In this document: positions 35,801 to 44,792 of the stretch, one piece after another
Layout: the number at the start of each line of letters is the position of its first letter
Position numbering within the stretch: the stretch's first letter is position 1
Assembly: GCA_016124855.1 (NCBI GenBank)
Contig: WGMX01000059.1
Span: forward strand, 1 to 64,000
Reading direction: 5' to 3'
DNA: 64,000 nt
Source: Anaerolineaceae bacterium
Lineage (GTDB): Bacteria > Chloroflexota > Anaerolineae > Aggregatilineales > Phototrophicaceae
Notes under the pieces: generated by a model
Databases searched by the model: none
What the model saw: the letters and a program-made list of their open reading frames with translations, nothing else
Told to the model about the DNA's origin: nothing
Translations under genes and position numbers: made by a program

Positions 35801-36138
35801 TACGAACCTGTCTTGCGACGTTGTGATTCTAATTGAGCCAGCAATCGCTGGCGCAGAGGATCGTTTGGATGATCGGCCTCATAAGCATTTCGGGCTTCGG
35901 CAGCCAATTGGCGTTGACGACTCACATATTCATCAACTTCTTGACGATTTTCAAGACAATAGCCAATAACCAAATAGACTTGGGATAAGTTCAAAACAGG
36001 ATAGCGATGTGCAATTTCTTCTGCTGATGCACCCCGATTAAAATCGGCAACAACAGTCTGCAAAGTCACGCGGCTTTGCCCAACCCGAATAACACCATCA
36101 TCGTCCGTTCGCAGTGGAACATCAATTGCTGGAATCAT
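35800..36138 (-). CDS. DUF433 antitoxin
   Basis: A 112-residue protein with the DUF433 helix-turn-helix: IRVGQSRVTLQTVVADFNRGASAEEIAHRYPVLNLSQVYLVIGYCLEN. The tail (about 75-112) is charged and would bind the toxin. DUF433 next to DUF5615 is a known toxin-antitoxin arrangement in Chloroflexota and Cyanobacteria. It is the first gene of the pair and so the likely autoregulator. Confidence 0.85.
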   Translation of the reverse strand: MIPAIDVPLRTDDDGVIRVGQSRVTLQTVVADFNRGASAEEIAHRYPVLNLSQVYLVIGYCLENRQEVDEYVSRQRQLAAEARNAYEADHPNDPLRQRLLAQLESQRRKTGS

Positions 36139-36287
36139 TTTCTAACCTTTCTCGCATGAGATCATTTTAGAGCATAATTCTCGAATTCAGGAAACTGTTT
36201 ATCGGATTCACCGCTCTTCAGATATTTGAACCCACCCTCGAAGTACGCTACACTCCCTCAAATCCCTCCTTACATTTGGAGTAGCTT

Positions 36288-36611
36288 ATGGCTGGTAAAC
36301 TGGTTCTCAGCGAAGAAGAAGCGCTTGAACTACTCGCTTTAATGATTACCTCGGCGCGTATCCAAATTGATGAACCCGCACGTTACGGCCCGCTGCGATT
36401 GCTGACCGCAGCCGAACGACTGAGTAACTTCGCCAAAGAACGTGCTTCGACAGAAACCCAACCGATGCTGGCAGCGCTTATAGACAAAATCCCGGATATG
36501 GCAATGTATATGTCTGACGAAGAACGCTATGTGGGTGAGTTGGATAACTTGTGCCGGGTCGTCGCCCAACATTTGGTTGATCATTTCCCCCAAGAGGATG
36601 CCACCTCATGA
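36288..36611 (+). CDS. Small helical protein (DUF6092-like)
   Basis: A 107-residue all-helical protein: LSEEEALELLALMITSARIQIDEPARYGPLRLLTAAERLSNF. The pattern agrees with what I know as DUF6092, of unknown function. GGAG lies 6 bases before the ATG. Its last codons overlap the nitroreductase start by 4 bases (ATGA), so both are made together, and a helper role for the nitroreductase is possible. Confidence 0.7.
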   Translation: MAGKLVLSEEEALELLALMITSARIQIDEPARYGPLRLLTAAERLSNFAKERASTETQPMLAALIDKIPDMAMYMSDEERYVGELDNLCRVVAQHLVDHFPQEDATS

Positions 36612-37147
36612 ACAATCCCGTTCTAGATGCCATCAAAACCCGCCGTGTCATCCGTGACATGACCGATCAACCGATTGAAACCGAAAAAGTGGAAGCGATT
36701 CTGGAAGCAGCGCGCTGGTCACCCACCGGAGGCAACCTCAAACTGAACCGCTTTGTGGTCGTGAATAAACCACACACCTTGCGCCTGCTGCAAATGGTCT
36801 CGCCGGGGATGTTCCAACGCTGTCCGGTCGTCATCGTCATCTGTGTGGATTGGGAAGTGGTTCGTTTGCGTGAACTGCCGACTCACAGCCGTCCGATTGC
36901 GATGGATGTTGGAGGTGCAGCCCAAACTATGATGCTCGCCGCTCATTCGATAGGATTGGCGACAGGGCCAGTGACCTCCTTCAGCCGATCAGCCGTGAGT
37001 GTTGTCCTTAACCTGCCCGATCATCTCTCGCCGGAAATGTTCGTTTGTGTCGGATACGCTGCACCCAAGCCTCAAGGCGGAATGCGCGCCTACGAAAAAG
37101 TCACATGGCGTGACCTTACCTATTGGGATCGCTTCGAGAAAAAATAA
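36608..37147 (+). CDS. Nitroreductase family protein
   Basis: A 179-residue FMN-dependent reductase. Hallmarks: AIKTRRVIRDMTDQPIETEKVEAILEAARWSPTGGNLK at the N-terminus (FMN phosphate site), VGGAAQTMMLAAHSIGLATGPV in the middle, and VCVGYAAPKPQ near the end. Substrate may be a nitro compound, quinone or flavin; the family cannot tell. Overlaps the preceding gene by 4 bases. Confidence 0.9.
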   Translation: MNNPVLDAIKTRRVIRDMTDQPIETEKVEAILEAARWSPTGGNLKLNRFVVVNKPHTLRLLQMVSPGMFQRCPVVIVICVDWEVVRLRELPTHSRPIAMDVGGAAQTMMLAAHSIGLATGPVTSFSRSAVSVVLNLPDHLSPEMFVCVGYAAPKPQGGMRAYEKVTWRDLTYWDRFEKK

Positions 37148-37173
37148 AAAGGACGACCCTATTGATCGTCCTT
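37141..37173 (-). terminator. Intrinsic terminator of the GT-C-type gene
   Basis: AAGGACGA (37149-37156) pairs perfectly with TCGTCCTT (37166-37173), loop of 9. Read on the minus strand, the hairpin is followed by TTTTTATTTT, so it ends transcripts from the gene at 37195-38904. On the plus strand the A-run lies before the stem, so stopping there is weaker. Confidence 0.85.
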
Positions 37174-37194
37174 AGTTGATTGAACGTGCTTGTC

Positions 37195-38904
37195 TTAGCT
37201 CGAAGCCGCTTGCGTCGTCACCTTATACACCTTGACGTTGCCCTCATCAAAAACCTGCTGCAAGTAGCTGGCCTTTGACGGATCAAACTTGCCAAGTTGT
37301 GCTTCCTCAGGGCTGTAGATGAGGTAGGTCACTTTGTAGGTGTTGAGCAGCGCTTGACGGTCGGCATCCGGCGTGGCTTCATTATAGAAGGTCTGCACCA
37401 TCGCGAACTTGTCCTTGAACTTGAGCGTTTGCGCCCAATGTCCAATAAATGTCCGTGCACCGGTAATCGCCGGTACGAACTGTCCCATACCGAGGTTGGC
37501 AAGCACCACATCATCGCTCTTGACCTGCGTTTCCAGATACTTCAGGGCGCTGTACTCACCATTGCTGATGAACAAACGGTTATCGGAAGCGCTGGGGCTA
37601 GTAGGGTCATCAGGGATTTCAGCTTGCTCCGAGGCACGTTTAATATCAAGGAAACGCTGACCAACCAGATACAGGTTGGTAGGAACCACCAGCACCAATA
37701 AGATCACGGTCGCAATCAAGGCCAAACGAGCAGGCGACGTATTCTTGAACATGCGTTGCAGCAGCGGCAGCACCCGGGTATACAAACCAATTGTCGCCAG
37801 CACACCGATCACCACTTGCCATCCGCTGAGTAAGTGTATTTGGAAGTTCAGTGGTAGATAAATCAAAATGAAGTGCGAGAGGAACCACGCCAGCAAAAAC
37901 AGGTGTGTATCATCGCGGTCTTTCCACGGCATCCGAATTTTAATTGACCAGATGGCCAGCAGCCACGCGATACCCATCAAAATCGGCAGTAGATAAGGAG
38001 CCGGTGTCCATGCTCCGGCGTTATCAAACTGCGACAGCACACCCTTCCAAACCGCGTCGGCTGTGGTGATGTAGAAGGCTTGCAGCGCAGGCCACACCGC
38101 GACAATCACGATGATGATGCCCACCTTCAGAATATACAGCGGGAACTTGCGGTCACGTATCCATAAGAACAGGCCGTACATGGCGATTACACCGCAGATG
38201 GTGAAGAAATCGTAGGAGTGTTGCAGAGTCAAAATCAGGCAGATGATTGCGCCGTACCACGCGTAACGCAGTTTTTGCGTCCGCTGTGCCAGCAGCACCA
38301 TTCCAAAAACCAGCGTGATCAAAGCGGTCGCGATGGTGAAATGGGGGAAGGACATCACCGTGAAGAAGCTGTTCGGCTCGGAGGTGTAAATCGTGAATGG
38401 GAAGGGGGCGTTATCGGCTTTAGTCAAAAACTTGACCACAATCATCACCCAACCCAAGCCGGAAGCCAGCATCGCGATCAGGAAGGCCGTCCAACGTTTG
38501 GCACGGTTCGTGAATATCAATCCACAAAACCAAAAAACCGAGAAGGCCGCGAATGCACCCGCCACCAAGCGTGTAATCTGGTAGAGATTGGCATATCCCA
38601 AATGCGTCACGCTGTCGATGCGCCCCAACACCCACCACAACAAATTAAAGAGTAGCGGTGTGCTGTATTCAGGTGTTAGTTGGTTAGGTACCAGAAACTT
38701 GGTCTGTGACTCACGCATCCACGAGAAATATTGGAAGTGATCAGGGATATTAAAGACGATACCCATGAAGTGCTTATCCGCACCCGCCAATCGTTGGGCA
38801 TAAAAATAAGGAATGGCGGTGATCGCCAGCAAGACAACAATAAAGATGCTCAGATAGAGCCAATCGCGCCGGCTGGTGGTGGATCGCGTAACCTCGTTAG
38901 CCAT
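37195..38904 (-). CDS. Multi-pass membrane glycosyltransferase-like protein (GT-C type)
   Basis: A 569-residue integral membrane protein with about 11-12 helices. The first outer loop has the acidic GT-C-type site (ADKHFMGIVFNIPDHFQYFSWMRESQ), and the soluble C-terminal end, from about 430, contains NGEYSALKYLETQVKSDDVVLANLGMGQFVPAITG, as in lipid-linked sugar transferases of the PMT/ArnT class. It probably moves sugar from a polyprenyl-phosphate donor to a surface glycan or protein; the acceptor is unknown. It is the last of three minus-strand surface-glycan genes and has its own terminator. Confidence 0.78.
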   Translation of the reverse strand: MANEVTRSTTSRRDWLYLSIFIVVLLAITAIPYFYAQRLAGADKHFMGIVFNIPDHFQYFSWMRESQTKFLVPNQLTPEYSTPLLFNLLWWVLGRIDSVTHLGYANLYQITRLVAGAFAAFSVFWFCGLIFTNRAKRWTAFLIAMLASGLGWVMIVVKFLTKADNAPFPFTIYTSEPNSFFTVMSFPHFTIATALITLVFGMVLLAQRTQKLRYAWYGAIICLILTLQHSYDFFTICGVIAMYGLFLWIRDRKFPLYILKVGIIIVIVAVWPALQAFYITTADAVWKGVLSQFDNAGAWTPAPYLLPILMGIAWLLAIWSIKIRMPWKDRDDTHLFLLAWFLSHFILIYLPLNFQIHLLSGWQVVIGVLATIGLYTRVLPLLQRMFKNTSPARLALIATVILLVLVVPTNLYLVGQRFLDIKRASEQAEIPDDPTSPSASDNRLFISNGEYSALKYLETQVKSDDVVLANLGMGQFVPAITGARTFIGHWAQTLKFKDKFAMVQTFYNEATPDADRQALLNTYKVTYLIYSPEEAQLGKFDPSKASYLQQVFDEGNVKVYKVTTQAASS

Positions 38905-39010
38905 ATAAATGCTTTCCTCAGACTAATGTCAAATAATAAGCGATAATCCCTTGAAACAAGGTGTCATTGCCTGCCTATGCTGCTGTGGAGGCAGCGTTTC
39001 GCCTTACAAT

Positions 39011-40225
39011 TTAGGCTTTCACCTTTTGGGTATCCGTCAACATCTGTTCAATCAAATCTATCAAGCGGCAGGTCAACGCGCCCCAATCGTAATCCCGCTC
39101 GACCAGCGCACGCCCCCCCGCCGCCAATTTGTCTCGCAGCGTGGCATCCTCAAATAACTGACTGACCGCATCAGCAAATGCCTGCGATGAGTCGGCGATT
39201 AAGATGTCTTGTCCATGGTGAACATCCAGTCCTTCGGCACCTTTGCTGGTGGAGATAACCGGTGTACCCAAGGCCATCGCTTCTAAAATTTTGAGGCGTG
39301 TACCGCCACCGATACGTATCGGCGCGACCACCGCCCACTGCTGGCGAACCGCATCCGCCACCGACGGCAAATAACCGCTGAATTTGACACCGGGGACAGC
39401 CGCTAAATCCGCCACATCCACTGAACCTGTTCCACCTGTAACCGTGAACATCGCTTGCGGATAGCGGGCATGAACCAACGGCCAAATCTCGCGGACGAAA
39501 TAGGCCACCGCGTCATAATTCGCACTGTACGTCACCGCGCCGGTATAAATCAAACTATAGGGTGTGGACTGCACTGATGCATCCGGTTGGTTAACTTTAG
39601 TATCGACGCCATTAGGGACAACTTCGATGCGTGTATCGGGCGGCAAAAACTGGCTGATATAAGCTGCTTCAGCCTTTGAGACCACTGTTGCCGCTGCGCC
39701 ACTGCGCACAAGATGATTAATCGACTGTTGAAACTTGGAAAGAGTCAGTTGAGCGCGTAAACGGCGTGGCATATCACTCGCTTGCTCTACTGTGTTGTGA
39801 AATTGGGTAATTTCCAATTCTTCCAATACTGCGGGGACATCAGGCAGCAGTTCAATGTAACGCATCGTCTGGAACTGAGAGGCGACAATTATATCAACCG
39901 GCTGCGTCTGGTTAATACGAGCGACACGTTCCGCCATATCCGTGCTGTAAACATCCACCAGCGAACGCGGCCAACGGGAGAAATAACCGAGTGTGGCCTT
40001 CAACGCACCGGGGTTATAAATTGGCTTGGGAACCGCCTCCACATGCTGGCAAAACGTCTTGAGATGCGCAATCTGTTCACCCGTCGCGTCACCATCTTCG
40101 GCAAACGAAAGCAGCGTGACCTGATACTGTTTGCTCAGATGTCGCAGGAGGTTATAGATGCGAATCTTGGCACCGTTATTAGCGGGGTAAGGCCACCACC
40201 ACGAGAGGAAAAGCAAATGTTTCAA
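39011..40225 (-). CDS. Glycosyltransferase family 4
   Basis: A 404-residue GT-B enzyme. The N-terminal half has WWWPYPANNGAKIRIYNLLRHLSKQYQVTLLSF. The donor site is VVPNGVDT, IYTGAVTYSANYDAV, FTVTGG, GVKFSGYLPSVADAV and the EAMALGTPVISTSKGAEGLDV motif with the conserved Glu. It would retain anomeric configuration and use a nucleotide sugar. It starts with TTG 12 bases after the GT2 gene, so the three glycan genes form one operon. Confidence 0.88.
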   Translation of the reverse strand: MKHLLFLSWWWPYPANNGAKIRIYNLLRHLSKQYQVTLLSFAEDGDATGEQIAHLKTFCQHVEAVPKPIYNPGALKATLGYFSRWPRSLVDVYSTDMAERVARINQTQPVDIIVASQFQTMRYIELLPDVPAVLEELEITQFHNTVEQASDMPRRLRAQLTLSKFQQSINHLVRSGAAATVVSKAEAAYISQFLPPDTRIEVVPNGVDTKVNQPDASVQSTPYSLIYTGAVTYSANYDAVAYFVREIWPLVHARYPQAMFTVTGGTGSVDVADLAAVPGVKFSGYLPSVADAVRQQWAVVAPIRIGGGTRLKILEAMALGTPVISTSKGAEGLDVHHGQDILIADSSQAFADAVSQLFEDATLRDKLAAGGRALVERDYDWGALTCRLIDLIEQMLTDTQKVKA

Positions 40226-40237
40226 GGTAATGCCAGC

Positions 40238-41143
40238 CTATGCCGGTAATTTGCCGAAACGACCGCGCGAATAATCCCGAAAGGCCTGCACCATCGTTCC
40301 GCGCAGATGCCGGCGATCCTGCCACTTGGAACGCAGCGACCAACTCAAATAGGTGCGGAAATATTCAAACACCGTATACGCCCACGTTTGATAACCCGCG
40401 CCCGTCTTATTGAGGAACAGCAGACGGTTGCGTACCATATAATAGTAGGTACGTGGCGAGGAAGCGCGTTCTTCGATGGAGATTTTGTGCCAGATCATCG
40501 CCATCGGTACGACCGCGATTTTGAAACCGGCACGCGTAGCCCGCACACACCATTCGGTTTCTTCGTAATACATGAAGAACTTATCATCCAGCACACCGAT
40601 TTTTTCCCACACGTTTCGCCGTGCCAGCAGCGCACAGCCTGTAACGAAATCGACGGTCATCGGACTCAGACCGAATTGCGATACATCTACTTGATTAAGG
40701 CCGATCATGCTGGTTGTGCCGTGCTTCCAATCAATAGCGCCGCCCGCCGTCCAAATGGTTTCCGGATTATCGTGGTAGTAAATCATGGGGCCGGTTACAC
40801 CGATAGTCGGGTCTTGCTCCATTACTTCGACCATCACATTCAGAAAGTCCGGCGCGACGATGGTGTCATTGTTTAGTAATAAGATGTAGTCGGCACCGTT
40901 TTCGAGCGCATGTTTGATGGCGACGTTGTTGCCACCTGTGAAGCCAAGGTTCGCGCCGGTTTCCATCACGGTGACGTTAGGATAAAGGCGGCGAACAGCA
41001 TCGGCTGTGCCATCCGACGAGGCGTTATCCACCATAATGGTCGTCACACGACTGTAGGTGAGATGCTCCAAAGAACGCAAACAGGCCATCGTATCTTCGC
41101 GACCGTTATAATTTAGAACGATGATGCTGACAGCGGGTTGCAT
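40238..41143 (-). CDS. Glycosyltransferase family 2 (rhamnosyltransferase-like)
   Basis: A 301-residue GT-A enzyme. Seen: SIIVLNYNGREDTMACLRSL, VDNASSDGTADAV, GFTGGNNVAIKHAL, ILLLNNDTIVAPDFL with the NND metal site, and EETEWCVRATRAGFKIAVVP, the ED-like acid motif. Such enzymes often add rhamnose to surface polysaccharide. AGAGG lies 6 bases before ATG 41143; I reject the upstream frame to 41197. First gene of the glycan operon, its promoter lying in the candidate origin region. Confidence 0.9.
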   Translation of the reverse strand: MQPAVSIIVLNYNGREDTMACLRSLEHLTYSRVTTIMVDNASSDGTADAVRRLYPNVTVMETGANLGFTGGNNVAIKHALENGADYILLLNNDTIVAPDFLNVMVEVMEQDPTIGVTGPMIYYHDNPETIWTAGGAIDWKHGTTSMIGLNQVDVSQFGLSPMTVDFVTGCALLARRNVWEKIGVLDDKFFMYYEETEWCVRATRAGFKIAVVPMAMIWHKISIEERASSPRTYYYMVRNRLLFLNKTGAGYQTWAYTVFEYFRTYLSWSLRSKWQDRRHLRGTMVQAFRDYSRGRFGKLPA

Positions 41144-41265
41144 AGAGACCTCTATTTTTTTTGATTCGTCCGTCTTTAGGGGCTGACAATATTTCAATAA
41201 CTTGATCGTATGGTAGCCAGCGCGACCTTACAGGTGGCTAAAGACAAATTCCTAAAAGGTAAAAG

Positions 41266-41870
41266 CCTACTTATCCCAAGTTTTATCACAACTCTTAAAA
41301 GCGAATTCACGTTCTTAACACTTTATTTCGCAAATGGTTTGCGATAAACACGCGAGTCATCACAATATCCCAACCGAACAAACCGACCTATAACCCTTAT
41401 TTATCCAATGAGAACATCTGTCCATATCGTACCTGTTCATAACCTGTCGAAAACATTACCCAAATTGTCCATAACCTGTTGAAAAACACGCCTTACCTGT
41501 TCAAAACATTTCCCAAGTATCGCAAGGTCAAAAATGATATATCGCAGAAGTTTTGAACAGTTTGAACAGGCTGTCGAAACTGTTCAAAAGTCGTGGAAGT
41601 TATTAACAGGGGGTGTCGAAAACTTTAAACCCACATTATCCCCATTTAACAATTGGTTGGGGATAAGTTTGTGTTATAGGTAGGTGATTCGGCAGCCGCT
41701 TGTGATATATAACCCACATGGTCGATTTGGGTTAAAAGTTTTGAACAGTTTCGACAGCCCTACTAAGACTACTATCTTTATATAAACAAATAAGGGAGAA
41801 AGATTCTTGTATCAAAAGGCAAAAAGCGTTGACGTGCTGATAACCCAAACTGATGCTACACTGTTGAAAG
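41266..41870. other. Candidate replication-origin-like region (DnaA-box-like cluster)
   Basis: No gene is present. Within 41434-41747 there are nine exact matches to TTWTNNACA: minus strand at 41434, 41445, 41466, 41477, 41498, 41581, 41614 and plus strand at 41551 and 41739. The classical DnaA box is TTWTNCACA; here position 6 is always A or G. Near matches lie at 41560, 41572 and 41748. TTATCCCCA-type boxes occur at 41636 and inverted at 41658; TTATCC also at 41271 and 41401. After the last box pair come CCC, a TACTAAGACTACTAT trinucleotide track (41761-41775), and CTTTATATAAACAAATAA, like the order box, GC spacer, DnaA-trio and unwinding element in known origins. dnaA and dnaN are not in the window. 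Confidence 0.55.
41550..41590. repeat. Large imperfect palindrome of paired 10-bp motifs
   Basis: The left arm 41551-41569 (TTTTGAACAGTTTGAACAG) and the right arm 41571-41589 match in 17 of 19 positions around one central G. The right arm, read in reverse, occurs exactly again at 41739-41757 (TTTTGAACAGTTTCGACAG). Each arm is two TTTNRACAG half-units 9 bases apart. Confidence 0.85.
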
Positions 41871-41891
41871 GTTTACTCACAGGACGACAAC

Positions 41892-43151
41892 ATGATGCAA
41901 CCCGACTCAACGGATCGCACCTTATACCTCGAACGCAAAGTTAATATATTGAACCGTTTAGCGGACGTCAGTATATTGTTAAACGCAACCTATGAGATTG
42001 ATCCGCTGCTGACTTATTTAATGGATGCCGCCGCTGCCATTACCGACTGTGAAGCCGCTTCCGTATTACTGTGGAACGAAAAAGAAAATAATCTCTATTT
42101 CACCGCGACCACCACCCAGCAAACAGGACTAGAACTGATCGGTAAAACGGTTCCATTGCAGGGTAGTCTAGCGGGAACTTGCCTTACCGAAGGTCGTGTC
42201 ATCCAAGTGGATGATACCCAGCATGATCCCCGTCATTACTCTAAATTTGATCAAGAAAAGCAGTTCGAGACCCGTTCGATTTTAATCGCACCCATGCGCC
42301 AAGAAGACAAAATCATCGGTGTGTTGGAAGTGGTCAATAAGCGACAGCTTCCATGGACAGAAGATGACCACGATCACTTGATGGTACTGGTCTCGCAGGC
42401 AGCGGTAGCGATTGACCGCGTGCAAATGGTGACCGCTCTCCAAAAAGCCCATCAAGAGCTGAGTGAACTGGATAAATTAAAAAGTGATTTTATTGCCATC
42501 GCTTCGCACGAACTGCGAACACCGTTGGCGGTCATTTTAGGATATGCCAGTTTCCTTAAAGAAGAAGCGCAGGGCAAACTGAGCCAACATGCCGATAAAG
42601 TTATCGAGAGTGGTTTGCAGCTCCGGCATATTATTGAAGACCTGATGAACTTACGCTATTTACAGCAGAACCCCTCCGATTTACACCTTGAAGCGACACC
42701 ATTAGCCACCGTCGTCGAGGATGCCGCGCAGGATGTGCGCAACTTGTTGGAAGCTAACGGTCATACTTTGACCGTCACTGTTCCTAACGGCTTAGTCGTG
42801 AATATCGACAGCATTCTGACGACAATGGGCTTGACGAACATTCTCAATAACGCCATACGCTTTACCCCACCCGGCGGACATATCAGTGTATCGGCTGAAA
42901 TTCATGACGAGCGCGAGGCGTGGGTCAAAATCAGCGACGACGGTATTGGGCTTGCGGCGGATCAATTGGAGCGCATTTTCGAGAAGTTCTATCAGGTCGA
43001 AGATCATATGACGCGCAAGCACGGCGGCTTAGGCGTGGGTTTGAGCATCACCAAAGCGCTGGTCGAAGCCGAAGATGGACGCATCTGGGCCAGCAGCGGC
43101 GGCCTTGGCAAAGGCACAACCATCACCATTGTACTGCCGCTGGCGGTGTAA
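41892..43151 (+). CDS. GAF-domain sensor histidine kinase (soluble)
   Basis: A 419-residue cytoplasmic kinase. Residues 15-185 form a GAF domain (ILNRLADVSILLNATYEIDPLL, AGTCLTEGRVIQVDD, IGVLEVVNKRQ), then HisKA with H206 in IASHELRTPLAVILGY, and an ATPase domain with NILNNAIRFTP, SDDGIGLAADQLERIFEKFYQ and GGLGVGLSITKALVE. No membrane helix: it senses a cytoplasmic signal. AGGA lies before two tandem ATG codons (41892, 41895). No response regulator is next to it. The upstream region is the repeat-rich origin-like stretch. Confidence 0.92.
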   Translation: MMQPDSTDRTLYLERKVNILNRLADVSILLNATYEIDPLLTYLMDAAAAITDCEAASVLLWNEKENNLYFTATTTQQTGLELIGKTVPLQGSLAGTCLTEGRVIQVDDTQHDPRHYSKFDQEKQFETRSILIAPMRQEDKIIGVLEVVNKRQLPWTEDDHDHLMVLVSQAAVAIDRVQMVTALQKAHQELSELDKLKSDFIAIASHELRTPLAVILGYASFLKEEAQGKLSQHADKVIESGLQLRHIIEDLMNLRYLQQNPSDLHLEATPLATVVEDAAQDVRNLLEANGHTLTVTVPNGLVVNIDSILTTMGLTNILNNAIRFTPPGGHISVSAEIHDEREAWVKISDDGIGLAADQLERIFEKFYQVEDHMTRKHGGLGVGLSITKALVEAEDGRIWASSGGLGKGTTITIVLPLAV

Positions 43152-43160
43152 AGACGTAGA

Positions 43161-43196
43161 TCGTCGGACAGCCTCACAGTTAAGACTGCCCGACGA
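43161..43196. terminator. Hairpin between convergent genes
   Basis: TCGTCGGACAG (43161-43171) and CTGCCCGACGA (43186-43196) pair over 10 of 11 positions. It lies 10 bases after the kinase stop and just before the end of the convergent acetyltransferase gene. No T-run on either side, so a stop signal for both is likely but not certain. Confidence 0.55.
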
Positions 43197-43205
43197 TGTA
43201 TCCAT

Positions 43206-44480
43206 CTAATAAGTGGTGTAGATGAAGGCTTCCAACTTCGGGAAGAGAATGTCCATCACATATTTGCCTTCACCCCACACACTTACGTCCTTGTGGAAAT
43301 TGCGAAGTTCATCAACACTGTGATAGCCGAAAATCAACTGTGCAAGCAGCAGCGGCGGAATGCGGATTTCACCACCATCAATGAAGCCGACTGAACGTAC
43401 CGTCCGCAGTTCGCCCCGGTCGAAGTGCAGTTCAAAAGCCTCGCGATACAGATTGATAATAACCTTGCGTGTGAGTCCGGCTAAGGGACTAGCAGCAATC
43501 CGCCGCTCCAAAACAGGCTTGAGCTTCAGCAGCAGCCGTGCCACATCCACCAGATGAATCTGCCATGCGTAACTGCCGTTATCCTGTGCGCCCCAATTAC
43601 CTGCCGCACGGATCAAGTCATTGGTTGGTGGCAGGTTCATGCGGATATAAGGCTTGGTTCGTTGAACGGCTGCCCGTTTGAGCCAGTACAGGAGGGCTTG
43701 GGCGGCCTGTATATTGAGCCGCGAGGTTTCGCTGAGAATCAGTCCATCCCCGAAGCCTTGCAGCATAATCCGCCAGTAACCGATGGCTTGACCTTTGGCA
43801 TCCAGCAGCAGCCATGTTTCGCCCTCCATGTCCGTGCCGAAATCATGTTGGAGCAAATAGCGCCAATGGTCAGCGCTGCGAACGGCACTGATGTTCAGGC
43901 CGCTGGTTGTTTCTTGATACAGCGACATTAGCAGCGGGATGTCGTCCGGCGTTGCGGCACGGTAATGGTAGCTGTTGTAAACTGCTTGCCACTGGTCAGA
44001 GATATTGTGCAACTGCATATTCCAGTGGCTTTCCAGCGGCACGGCATATTCATAACCGAACTGGCGGTAGAAATAGGGAATGCCTTGAATAATGCCGAGG
44101 TCGAAGCTTTCTTCGCGTAGGGTTTCTTGATGCCGGTTGGTCATGGCGCGGACAAGTCCCCGATTGCGGTAAGACTCGAGGGTGCTGACGATGCCCATTT
44201 CGCCGGCCTTGAGTATCACGTCCTCATAACGCCATTGCCACGGGATAAGACATAGTGACGATACTATGCTGCTGCTGGCCTCGTCCTCGACAAACAGCCA
44301 ATGATGCGGGCGCGTCTGCGGATGATGCAGGATTAATCCGGATGTCATGCCGCTGACTCCTTCGCCAAAAATTTGACCGTTAAAGGCGGCTAAGCGTTCG
44401 ACATCTTGCTGATTGTTGATGGATTTCATAACCAAACCGTTATCCAACGGACGGTTATAGGGTGTGGTTGATGTTAACAA
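43206..44480 (-). CDS. Eis-like GNAT N-acetyltransferase
   Basis: A 424-residue protein. The first GNAT domain has VILKAGEMGIVSTLESYRNRGLVRAM, where the RNRGLV turn binds acetyl-CoA. A second GNAT-like domain (YRAATPDDIPLLMSLYQ) and a C-terminal SCP2-like part (REAFELHFDRGELRTVRSVGF, IRIPPLLLAQLIFGYHSVDEL) complete the three-part Eis layout. Eis-like enzymes acetylate amines such as aminoglycosides or polyamines; the substrate is not known. A TTG start is supported by AAGGAAG 7 bases upstream. Confidence 0.85.
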   Translation of the reverse strand: MLTSTTPYNRPLDNGLVMKSINNQQDVERLAAFNGQIFGEGVSGMTSGLILHHPQTRPHHWLFVEDEASSSIVSSLCLIPWQWRYEDVILKAGEMGIVSTLESYRNRGLVRAMTNRHQETLREESFDLGIIQGIPYFYRQFGYEYAVPLESHWNMQLHNISDQWQAVYNSYHYRAATPDDIPLLMSLYQETTSGLNISAVRSADHWRYLLQHDFGTDMEGETWLLLDAKGQAIGYWRIMLQGFGDGLILSETSRLNIQAAQALLYWLKRAAVQRTKPYIRMNLPPTNDLIRAAGNWGAQDNGSYAWQIHLVDVARLLLKLKPVLERRIAASPLAGLTRKVIINLYREAFELHFDRGELRTVRSVGFIDGGEIRIPPLLLAQLIFGYHSVDELRNFHKDVSVWGEGKYVMDILFPKLEAFIYTTY

Positions 44481-44792
44481 AGGGACACTTCCTTAGACTC
44501 AGTCATAGTCACATAATTCTGAACGTGATTAGGTAATTCGATAAATCGTTATGAAATGGAATCGAAGTTGTACTGCATCGTCAGCATAGGCCGCGATGTT
44601 TTAGAGGGGCGTCAGGTTATCAATGAACCTGACTAAAGGACTTGCGCTGAGGAAATGTTTAGCATGGTGTCTACTATACTGGGGCGAGAGGTGTTCGTCA
44701 ATGTAAAGGGTGTAGATCAAATCGGGAGAATGCCCCATGTCTGTTTGATCATGTGAGTTCGGATGAGGGAATGAGACTCGCACCATAAGTTT
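44481..44792. other. Intergenic stretch, nothing recognised
   Basis: 312 bases without a supported gene. A 61-codon frame on the minus strand (44601-44786) has no motif or ribosome site. The stretch should hold the promoter of the acetyltransferase gene (TTG start at 44480). Confidence 0.4.

Noticed and set aside
44601..44786. 61-codon minus-strand frame after the propeller gene
   Set aside because: No ribosome site, motif or hydrophobic pattern.
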